Shown in pieces: positions 1-5,835 of a DNA stretch of 14,361 nucleotides (position 1 is the first letter of the stretch; each line of letters begins with the position of its first letter). Position numbers and translations under genes: made by a program. Under the pieces are notes generated by a model. The model had not been told where the DNA came from and searched no databases. It worked only from the letters and a program-made list of their open reading frames with translations. This DNA comes from Candidatus Peregrinibacteria bacterium (GTDB lineage Bacteria; Patescibacteriota; Gracilibacteria; UBA1369; PNNO01): NCBI GenBank assembly GCA_014728955.1, contig WJKT01000032.1, forward strand, positions 1 through 14,361. The letters are read 5' to 3'.

Positions 1-1607
1 GTATCTATTCAATTATCTTATTATTCCTTATACAAAGTGAGCTACATACCTTCTTAGCCGTTATCATTGCGGTGTCCATGTTTATTTATCTCATGATGCG
101 CATCTTGAACGGCAAAAGTAACGGATGGCAAAAACTGTTAACGTCTGTCCTCGCTGTATTTGCGCTCTTCTTTATAGTTTTCTTGCTGGCAAACCCTATC
201 GTGCTTACATTGGCCGGTGTTGCCGGTGTTATCCTATCGATTGGTATGGCGGTTGACGCAAACGTTCTTATTTTTGAACGTATTAAAGAAGAAATTAAAG
301 ATGGCCGCACGCTCGGCTCTGCTATTGATATCGGGTTTGATAGAGCATGGAGCAGTATCAGAGACAGTAACTTCTCATCACTTATTACCTGTGCAATCTT
401 GTTTTATTTTGGTAGTTCAATTATTCAAGGATTCGCCTTCAACTTGGCCGCAGGTATTTTGGTTTCAATGTTTTCCGCAATTATGATTACTAAAGTGTTT
501 TTAAAAACACTGGTTGGTACAAAAATTGCTAAAAACGGATTCCTCATGGGAGCAAAGAAAACCAATAAAAAACCGAGAATATTGCCGATCATAAGAAATA
601 CAAAAATATGGTTTGGTATTTCAGGTATTCTTGTTGCCGTATCTCTTGTCGGAATGATCGCCTTTGGACTTCGTCTTGGAATCGACTTTACCGGTGGAAC
701 ATTAATGCAACTTAAATTTGAAGAACAGGTTGAAAAAGATGAACTTAAAACAGCACTTGAAGATATTGGACAACGTCTCGAATCAACTGAGGAAACGCAG
801 GAAGTCGGTGCAACCGATGAAACAGGCAACGCTGAGGAAAGCACCGTGGAAGAGGCCGACGAGACTCCAACTATTACACCGCGCACGGAAGATGTTGATT
901 TTAGCACTGCTTCGGTAATCTGGTCTGATAACGGTTATATTATTAAATCCAAATATATTTCATCGGATACTCACGATGCACTGCTTGCGGAACTTGAGAA
1001 TGAATTCGGTTCTTTTGAAGAAACACGCTTCACCACCGTTGGACCAACAGTTGGTGACACTATGAAATATAAGGCAACCATTGCGCTACTCATAGCACTC
1101 TTTGCAATTGTACTTTACATTGCATTTGCATTCAGAAAGATACCTCGAAATGTCAGTCCATGGCGTTTTGGCTTAAGCGCCATTGTTGCATTAGCACATG
1201 ATGTCCTGTTTATTGTTGGTATTTATTCGATTCTCGGTTACGTGCTTGGTGTTGAAATAGATGCACTCTTTATTACCGCACTCCTCACTATTCTCGGATT
1301 CTCAGTACACGATACCATCGTTGTATTCGACCGTGTACGTGAAAACTTAAAAAATATGGGACGAGATGTAACCTTTGGCGAAGTAGCCAATAAAGCACTA
1401 TCTCAAACAATGGCTCGATCGTTAAATACTTCTATCTCAACATTATTCACTTTATGTGCGCTTCTGTTCTTAGGAAGCAGCTCAATATTCTATTTTGTCC
1501 TCGCACTTGTTCTTGGAACAATTGTAGGTACTTACTCATCGATTTTCGTTGCAAGCCCTGTACTTGTTTGGTGGCATAACCGAGCACTTGGACGAAAACA
1601 ACGTTGA
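1..1607 (+). CDS. secDF: SecDF fused protein-export subunit (5' end outside window)
   Basis: Membrane subunit of the Sec translocon accessory complex, which uses the proton gradient to pull exported proteins across the cytoplasmic membrane. The frame is open from the first base, so the N-terminal part of SecD is missing; 534 codons are visible. The first part ends SecD: motif AVDANVLIFERIKEE near 250-293 and the following membrane helices. Without a stop or a credible internal start it runs on through a basic linker (about 520-600) into SecF, with GIDFTGG (678-698) and VHDTIVVFDRVREN (about 1308-1350). Both halves are in one frame, so this is a true SecDF fusion as in Bacillus or Bacteroidetes. 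An acidic Thr/Glu-rich insertion of about 40 residues (roughly 778-900) sits in the SecF extracytoplasmic domain. It ends in tandem TGATGA just before a terminator. The family call is certain; the length of the missing part is unknown. Confidence 0.96.
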   Translation, partial: IYSIILLFLIQSELHTFLAVIIAVSMFIYLMMRILNGKSNGWQKLLTSVLAVFALFFIVFLLANPIVLTLAGVAGVILSIGMAVDANVLIFERIKEEIKDGRTLGSAIDIGFDRAWSSIRDSNFSSLITCAILFYFGSSIIQGFAFNLAAGILVSMFSAIMITKVFLKTLVGTKIAKNGFLMGAKKTNKKPRILPIIRNTKIWFGISGILVAVSLVGMIAFGLRLGIDFTGGTLMQLKFEEQVEKDELKTALEDIGQRLESTEETQEVGATDETGNAEESTVEEADETPTITPRTEDVDFSTASVIWSDNGYIIKSKYISSDTHDALLAELENEFGSFEETRFTTVGPTVGDTMKYKATIALLIALFAIVLYIAFAFRKIPRNVSPWRFGLSAIVALAHDVLFIVGIYSILGYVLGVEIDALFITALLTILGFSVHDTIVVFDRVRENLKNMGRDVTFGEVANKALSQTMARSLNTSISTLFTLCALLFLGSSSIFYFVLALVLGTIVGTYSSIFVASPVLVWWHNRALGRKQR

Positions 1608-1631
1608 TGAATGACATAAACCTGTGATAAG
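1604..1631 (+). promoter_or_regulatory. Candidate promoter for the tRNA-Arg, nested in the upstream terminator
   Basis: TTGATG (1604-1609), a 16-nt spacer and GATAAG (1626-1631), preceded by TG at 1623-1624 as in extended -10 elements. Predicted start is near 1638, inside the left arm of the terminator hairpin. A transcript starting there could not form the full stem and would escape termination. Each box matches only 4 of 6 consensus bases, so this is tentative. I looked for it because only 5 nt separate the terminator from the tRNA. Confidence 0.35.
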
Positions 1632-1664
1632 ATGCGCTAGCGTTAAGGTTAGCGCATCTTTTTT
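1631..1664 (+). terminator. Intrinsic terminator after secDF
   Basis: The arm at 1631-1641 pairs with 1648-1658 (11 bp, one G-U pair, GC-rich base), around a 6-nt loop, and is followed directly by six T (1659-1664). The two A bases at 1629-1630 can extend pairing into the T tract. This is a textbook Rho-independent terminator and the only strong one I see in the window. Confidence 0.93.
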
Positions 1665-1669
1665 ATTAG

Positions 1670-1746
1670 GCGCCCGTAGCTCAACTGGATAGAGCATCGG
1701 TCTTCGGAACCGAGGGTTGGGGGTTCGAATCCCTCCGGGCGTACCA
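1670..1746 (+). tRNA. tRNA-Arg (anticodon TCG)
   Basis: A full cloverleaf of 77 nt. The 7-bp acceptor stem (1670-1676 with 1736-1742) starts with a G-U pair. D stem is 1679-1682/1692-1695. The anticodon stem (1697-1701/1707... closing ACCGA) encloses the 7-base loop CTTCGGA, with T33 at 1703 and anticodon TCG at 1704-1706, which reads CGA. The T arm is GGGGG/CCCTC with loop TTCGAAT (1724-1730). Discriminator A is at 1743 and CCA is encoded at 1744-1746. It lies 5 nt after the secDF terminator and 18 nt before the next start codon, so it is probably transcribed together with the downstream small gene. Confidence 0.97.
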
Positions 1747-1764
1747 TATACATATCTTAAGCAT

Positions 1765-2076
1765 ATGCCGGGAGAAATAATAACAGCACAAAACATTGAA
1801 GAAGCTGAGAAACAGCTTATGGCAATTTATAGTGCAAAAAGCATTTCACTTGATACCATTACTCGTGAAGAATATGAAAAGTATGATAAAAGTGAACGAG
1901 AAGACAGCGATAATCATTTAAATCTGGAAAGACTCGGCAAAGACACCAAAATTGTAGATTTGGCATATTATAAATTTTTACCTCATCACAAAACCGCCTA
2001 CCGAATTGACCTGATTAACGAAGAGCAAAAGGTAAAAAAACAATTGTTCTTTATAATAGAACCACGAGAAGATTAG
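1765..2076 (+). CDS. Conserved-looking hypothetical protein, 103 aa
   Basis: I do not recognise this protein. It is a soluble, charged 103-residue product without signal peptide, cysteine or membrane segment. The N-terminal half is helical and Glu/Lys-rich (IEEAEKQLMAIY, then REEYEKYDKSEREDS), followed by a probable beta-rich C-terminal part (KIVDLAYYKF, TAYRIDLIN, KKQLFFIIEP). The frame is open further upstream, but that part lies inside the tRNA, so the first ATG after it (1765) is taken as start. It has no Shine-Dalgarno sequence and no promoter of its own in the 18-nt gap. If made, it is likely translated from the tRNA precursor transcript after 3' cleavage, with an 18-nt leader. Its TAG stop is 1 nt from the stop of the convergent tlyA gene. 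Reality as a gene is likely but not certain. Confidence 0.68.
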   Translation: MPGEIITAQNIEEAEKQLMAIYSAKSISLDTITREEYEKYDKSEREDSDNHLNLERLGKDTKIVDLAYYKFLPHHKTAYRIDLINEEQKVKKQLFFIIEPRED

Positions 2077-2077
2077 C

Positions 2078-2797
2078 TTATTGTTTTTGTGCATATAAAA
2101 GATACTCCTGATTCCCCTCTTTCCCCTTAATCGGGCTTTTTGCGAGTGGTTTAACATCAAACCCCTCTTGCATAAACAAAGTAACAATCTTTTTTTTAAC
2201 CTCTTCTACACGCGCTTTATCTTTTACAATCCCCTTTTTCACAAAATCCTTACCAACTTCAAATTGCGGTTTTAATAAAGCGATAACCGTTCCCTTCTCG
2301 GCCAAAAACAAAGAAAGTAATGGAATGATATGTGTGAGCGAAATAAAGGAAACATCAATAACAATAATATCAAACGATATATCATTAAACTGAACATCAC
2401 GTATATCGGTGTTTTCACACACCACAACGCGAGTATCGTTTCGCAATGAATCATGCAGTTGGTCTACACCGACATCAACCGCATACACGATTCGAGCACG
2501 GTGATTGAGTAATACTTCCGTAAATCCGCCTGTTGAAGATCCTATATCCAAGCATGTCGCCTTATCTAAACAAATATCCCAAATATCAAGCGCATGCAGT
2601 AGTTTTCGGGCGGAACGACTTACATACATACCCTTATTCTTTATGGTAACAACATCATCACCCTTAACACGATACGATGCCTTTGTTGCGGTTACACCAT
2701 TAACCGAAACAAGTCCTCGTGTAATAAAATCCTTGGATTGTGAACGGCTGCGTAAACCCTTATTACAAACCAGCCATATATCAAGTCGAGTGTTCAT
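2078..2797 (-). CDS. tlyA: TlyA family rRNA (cytidine-2'-O)-methyltransferase
   Basis: Predicted SAM-dependent 2'-O-methyltransferase of the TlyA (formerly hemolysin A) family, which in characterised members methylates cytidines of 16S and 23S rRNA. The protein has 239 aa, slightly short for the family. An S4 RNA-binding domain occupies about residues 1-52 (RLDIWLV, SRSQSKDFITRGLVSVNG). The FtsJ-like Rossmann domain follows: SAM motif CLDIGSSTGGFTEVLL (82-97), DVSFISLT (148-155), LLKPQFEVG (174-182), GNQEYLL (228-234). The expected K-D-K-E tetrad can be placed at K65, D148, K176 and E231. The usual SRGG before the first Lys reads SRSA. It is second in an operon: the upstream repeat protein stops 9 nt before this ATG. 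A weak AGGG lies about 5 nt before the start, the nearest thing to a ribosome-binding site among the main genes. Confidence 0.93.
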   Translation of the reverse strand: MNTRLDIWLVCNKGLRSRSQSKDFITRGLVSVNGVTATKASYRVKGDDVVTIKNKGMYVSRSARKLLHALDIWDICLDKATCLDIGSSTGGFTEVLLNHRARIVYAVDVGVDQLHDSLRNDTRVVVCENTDIRDVQFNDISFDIIVIDVSFISLTHIIPLLSLFLAEKGTVIALLKPQFEVGKDFVKKGIVKDKARVEEVKKKIVTLFMQEGFDVKPLAKSPIKGKEGNQEYLLYAQKQ

Positions 2798-2806
2798 ACT
2801 ACCCTA

Positions 2807-3409
2807 TTATGACGTCTGTTTCTTGTGCTGCCAAGTTCGAAGCGAACGCTGTTTCCGTCCACGGTTATACAATGTTGAAAAAAGGTGAAGCCCATGCTCA
2901 AAAGCACTATGTGTAAAAGCATCTGTAGAAACCGCATTAAGTAACAAATCAAGAACTTCTCCCCATACATGTTCATATTTATCTTTTTCTATCGCAAGAT
3001 CTTTTCGCAGTGAAAGACATTCTCCACGATAAATATGCTCACGATACAACGATGATTTTTCAGACACATATTCATATAAAGCCCCGCGGGAAATACCGAT
3101 ATAATCCATAACATATTCCCATATGTCTTCATATTTATCTCCGTTTAATTGGAAAGCGCTGCGAATAGCCCGAGGGCCATGTTCCGCAAAAAGACTATGT
3201 ATATAAGCACTGTTATTACGTGTGCAATACTTCACCACCTCTTTTTCAAACACAAGGTAATCAAAAATAACGTCCCACAGTCTGTCGGAGGTAATCCCCA
3301 ATGTTGTACGAAGCCCTTCCGGACCATGTTCCAAATAGTGAGATATCAGCTTATCATCGTAACGATGTAGCATGGAGTACACTTTATTTCGTTTATGACG
3401 CGAATGCAT
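2807..3409 (-). CDS. Hypothetical protein with about 3.5 internal ~50-residue repeats
   Basis: I do not recognise this 200-aa protein. It is soluble, with no signal peptide or membrane segment, and rich in His, Tyr, Arg and Glu. It is built of tandem units. In each, a short helix ends in an EHG-like turn (EHGP 27-30, EHGP 76-79, YRGE 127-130, EHG 171-173), followed by LR/IR and then a conserved Trp helix: RLWDVIFDYL (43-52), KYEDIWEYVMDYI (92-104), KYEHVWGEVLDLL (144-156). The period is 49, 51 and 44 residues, and the fourth unit breaks off before its Trp helix, leaving a basic C-terminal tail (RGRKQRSLRTW). The pattern suggests an all-helical repeat fold. It is first in an operon with tlyA (9-nt gap), so a link to ribosome maturation or RNA binding is conceivable but only inferred. 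The ATG at 3409 lies about 22 nt after the predicted transcription start. Confidence 0.85.
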   Translation of the reverse strand: MHSRHKRNKVYSMLHRYDDKLISHYLEHGPEGLRTTLGITSDRLWDVIFDYLVFEKEVVKYCTRNNSAYIHSLFAEHGPRAIRSAFQLNGDKYEDIWEYVMDYIGISRGALYEYVSEKSSLYREHIYRGECLSLRKDLAIEKDKYEHVWGEVLDLLLNAVSTDAFTHSAFEHGLHLFSTLYNRGRKQRSLRTWQHKKQTS

Positions 3410-3437
3410 AAGAAAAAAGATGAAATCAAAGGATGTT

Positions 3438-3465
3438 ATTATAAACTTAATTATTATTTTGTCAA
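3438..3465 (-). promoter_or_regulatory. Consensus sigma70 promoter of the repeat-protein/tlyA operon
   Basis: On the minus strand TTGACA (3465-3460), a 16-nt spacer and TATAAT (3443-3438) match both boxes perfectly. Predicted start is near 3431, giving a leader of about 22 nt to the ATG at 3409. It stands back to back with the promoter of the DUF1858 gene. Confidence 0.85.
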
Positions 3466-3480
3466 GTAATTGTTTTTTCT

Positions 3481-3509
3481 TTGAATAATTATATAAAAAG
3501 AATTATAGT
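3481..3509 (+). promoter_or_regulatory. Promoter of the DUF1858 gene
   Basis: TTGAAT (3481-3486, 4/6), a 17-nt spacer and TATAGT (3504-3509, 5/6). Predicted start is near 3516, leaving about 28 nt to the ATG at 3544. The TTG that begins the -35 box is in frame with the gene and could be miscalled as its start codon. Confidence 0.72.
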
Positions 3510-3543
3510 GCCTTACTACTCACTATTTTTAAATCAAGCCATT

Positions 3544-3765
3544 ATGAATAAAGCCACAATCACCAAAGACATGAATATAAAAAAGGTTCTTGAAGAATAT
3601 CCTCAATTGCTTGAGGTTTTTCTCGACCATGAAATAGGATGCATCGGGTGCCAGGCAGCTCAATTTGAAACTATTGAAGAAGGTCTTTCGATGCATGGTA
3701 TCGATGTAGATAAATTTGTCCAACTACTCAACGACCACATCACCTTTGTTCAAAAAGAAAAATAA
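3544..3765 (+). CDS. Small DUF1858 domain protein with CxxC
   Basis: A 73-aa stand-alone DUF1858 protein. This domain is known from the N-termini of some hybrid-cluster-associated and iron-sulfur proteins, and from small orphan proteins; its function is not settled. The signature is clear: ITKDMNIKKVLEEYPQLLEVF (6-26), then IGCIGC (31-36) with Cys33 and Cys36, then AAQFETIEEGLSMHGID. The Cys pair could bind a metal or take part in redox chemistry, which is inference. The domain fills nearly the whole protein. The frame is open back to a TTG at 3481, but that TTG is the -35 box of a good promoter, so the ATG at 3544 is preferred. There is no Shine-Dalgarno sequence. Downstream genes have their own promoter 14 nt after its stop, so it is probably monocistronic. 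Confidence 0.88.
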   Translation: MNKATITKDMNIKKVLEEYPQLLEVFLDHEIGCIGCQAAQFETIEEGLSMHGIDVDKFVQLLNDHITFVQKEK

Positions 3766-3778
3766 GCCACTGCAAGCC

Positions 3779-3806
3779 TTGACATAATCAACTTTTTTGC
3801 TATTAT
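3779..3806 (+). promoter_or_regulatory. Promoter of the MFP-RND efflux operon
   Basis: TTGACA (3779-3784, perfect), a 16-nt spacer and TATTAT (3801-3806, 5/6). Predicted start is near 3813, giving a leader of about 43 nt before the ATG at 3856. I see no operator palindrome or gene for a local regulator beside it. Confidence 0.78.
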
Positions 3807-3855
3807 CTATCCTCATAATATATTCACCTATTCCTTTTATTAACATACGAACATC

Positions 3856-5823
3856 ATGAGTTTAGATCAATCATCACCTAAGGAGACAAAGCAAAAAGGA
3901 AGTTTATTGGCAAAAATCATCAATATTCTTTTTATTATAGGCCTTATTGTCGGCTTATATTGGGCGTACCAATATGTTGCCGATCAAGCGCAAAACACGC
4001 CTGAAAACGAAAATACGCAGCAGGAACAGCAACAAGAAGAAGAACAACAAAGCGAGAAAAATGAACCGTCAACAAACGTAGAAACGGTAACTATACGTGA
4101 AAACACGCAATCACGAACTGCTATGCAAAAAGTGGGAACGGTTGTTCCATACAAGAAAGCGGTATTAAGCGCAGAAGCGGCGGGCATCTTGCAAAATTTT
4201 ACGGTTGAACAAGGAGACACGGTAAAAAAAGATGACACCATTGTTACCGTTAGTGATTCTGTCGGAACAAAAGTGGCCGAAATAAACTATGAAACGGCAA
4301 AAAAAAGTCTTGAAAATGCAGAAGAATCATATCAGTCAACAGAACAATCTGTTGCAAAAGATGCGGAAACGGCAGCCTTGGGCGTTGAAAATGCACAGCT
4401 TAATCATGACAACGCTATTCAATCATATGAAAATCTTGAACAAACACTTGAAGAACAAATTCGATCGGCAAAACTGGGTGTTCAGGCAGCTCAATTAGCA
4501 CTACAGTCGGCACAAGAAGCCTACTTTAACACTGAAGCAACTTCGTCACGATCCGCAAACAATACTGCACAACAAGCGCTAACCGGAATTAACGCCGCAT
4601 TATCACTCGTTGACAGCAGTGCGGAAAGTGTACGCGCACTCCTTGTCATGCAACCCATGCTTGGTGAGGATGTTTCCTTTAATGATATGGAATATCTTTC
4701 GGATACCGTAGATGACGTACGTGATGCATATCATGATATTCGAGACGATTATTATGACATTGATCATACTGATATAACTAAAACGAAGGAAATAATTGAC
4801 GATACCCTCACCTTATTGGAAGAAACACAAGAAATGCTATATGACGCAAAAGATATTATTGATGATGCTCAAGACAATGAAAATTTACAAACACTCGACA
4901 CTTCATACAACACCCTTCTCTCTTCAATAGATCAGAGCAAAAACAGTCTTGTTATGAGTAGTCAAACGCTGGAAACAATGACTCTAAACAGCCAGTTGCA
5001 ACCCGAAGGAAGTATGGCACAGGTTGAGATGGCACAGCAACAGGTTGCCGCAGCATTACAACAATTAAAACAACTGGAAGAAACACGCGATTCGCAACTT
5101 GATAATGCTCGCCATGGTATCAAACTGGCTGAACAACAAATAGAATCTGCACAAAATCAATACGAAAGCGTTAAGGCAAAAGGTCAATTACAAAAACTGG
5201 GGGCAAAAAGTCAGGTTAATTCATTAGAAGGCCAGGTTGACATAGCAAAAGCAAACGTGGACGGAACCGTTTTAACGGCACCGTTTGACGGCATTGTACT
5301 GAAAACTTTCATGGACGAAGGAAACTACGTGAATCCGGCACAAAAAATCGCAACCATTGCGGATATGAACAAAGTATATATTACCGTTAGTGTGACCACT
5401 GAAGAATTATCGTTTATAAAACTCGGACAAAAAGTAACCATAAACGCACCGGGAGCTATAGAAAAAGAAGGAAGTGTTACCAAAGTTATTCCTAATGTAG
5501 ATCCGGTCAGTAAAAAAGTTACCGTAAAAATAGTTATTCCGAATGAAGATAATGCATTGCTTTCCGGTATGTTTGCAGATGTATATTTCCGAGACACCCA
5601 ATCGCCGAAACAAATAATTTCAATACCATTTAAGAGCGTTGTTTTTGAAGAAAATAATCCGTATGTTTTTCTGGTCGAAAATGATAAAGCGGTTAAGACT
5701 CCTATCGCACCCGGTGAAATAAACGGCGACAGTGTTGAAGTAATCGAGGGGCTGCAATCGAATGACATTATTGTAACAACCGGCGCAAAGCATATCAGCG
5801 ACGGAGATTCTCTTGCTTATTAA
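3856..5823 (+). CDS. RND efflux membrane-fusion protein (HlyD/AcrA-type) with extended helical hairpin
   Basis: Periplasmic adaptor-type (membrane fusion) subunit for the RND pump encoded next. At 655 aa it is far longer than typical AcrA-like proteins (about 350-420). Order: cytoplasmic N-terminus; one membrane anchor (about 17-38) instead of a lipobox; Gln/Glu-rich linker (about 48-72); first half of the lipoyl/barrel-sandwich domain (VLSAEAAGILQNFTVEQGDTV, about 100-120); a very long helical hairpin (about 140-465); second lipoyl half (TVLTAPFDGIVLKTFMDEGNYV, about 473-494); beta-barrel and membrane-proximal domains to the end. The middle of the hairpin holds an acidic segment (272-343, about one third Asp/Glu) where the tip should be. 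No outer-membrane factor gene is nearby. It has no Shine-Dalgarno sequence. The RND gene starts 12 nt after its stop. The family is certain; the substrate is unknown. Confidence 0.93.
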   Translation: MSLDQSSPKETKQKGSLLAKIINILFIIGLIVGLYWAYQYVADQAQNTPENENTQQEQQQEEEQQSEKNEPSTNVETVTIRENTQSRTAMQKVGTVVPYKKAVLSAEAAGILQNFTVEQGDTVKKDDTIVTVSDSVGTKVAEINYETAKKSLENAEESYQSTEQSVAKDAETAALGVENAQLNHDNAIQSYENLEQTLEEQIRSAKLGVQAAQLALQSAQEAYFNTEATSSRSANNTAQQALTGINAALSLVDSSAESVRALLVMQPMLGEDVSFNDMEYLSDTVDDVRDAYHDIRDDYYDIDHTDITKTKEIIDDTLTLLEETQEMLYDAKDIIDDAQDNENLQTLDTSYNTLLSSIDQSKNSLVMSSQTLETMTLNSQLQPEGSMAQVEMAQQQVAAALQQLKQLEETRDSQLDNARHGIKLAEQQIESAQNQYESVKAKGQLQKLGAKSQVNSLEGQVDIAKANVDGTVLTAPFDGIVLKTFMDEGNYVNPAQKIATIADMNKVYITVSVTTEELSFIKLGQKVTINAPGAIEKEGSVTKVIPNVDPVSKKVTVKIVIPNEDNALLSGMFADVYFRDTQSPKQIISIPFKSVVFEENNPYVFLVENDKAVKTPIAPGEINGDSVEVIEGLQSNDIIVTTGAKHISDGDSLAY

Positions 5824-5835
5824 CGATGAACCAAT

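Noticed and set aside
425..907. Minus-strand 160-codon ORF, Ser/Val-rich
   Set aside because: Shadow of secDF; the Ser/Val runs mirror the Glu/Thr-rich insertion on the other strand.
1605..1610. Possible recoding of TGA (as Gly in Gracilibacteria/Absconditabacteria)
   Set aside because: No recognised gene has an internal TGA and secDF ends sensibly at tandem TGATGA, so the standard code fits.
1717..1764. Upstream extension of the 103-aa gene (MGVRIPPGVPYTYLKH)
   Set aside because: These codons lie in the T arm and acceptor stem of the tRNA, so they are not protein coding.
1536..1796. Minus-strand 86-codon ORF containing IRTPNPRFRRPMLYPVELR
   Set aside because: This is the well-known false protein produced by translating the antisense strand of a tRNA gene; it spans the tRNA-Arg and the terminator.
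2031..2060. A/T-rich hairpin with T run as terminator of tlyA on the minus strand
   Set aside because: The stem has a single G-C pair and one G-U, and it lies in the coding region of the 103-aa gene; too weak to call.
3481..3543. Longer start (TTG) for the DUF1858 protein
   Set aside because: The TTG is the first part of a -35 box and the predicted transcript starts downstream of it; the domain begins only after the ATG at 3544.
3984..4241. Minus-strand Cys/Ser-rich 85-codon ORF
   Set aside because: Shadow of the Gln/Glu-rich linker of the membrane-fusion protein; no start signal or recognisable domain.
5325..5768. Minus-strand 147-codon ORF
   Set aside because: Lies wholly within the lipoyl and barrel part of the membrane-fusion gene and shows no family features.
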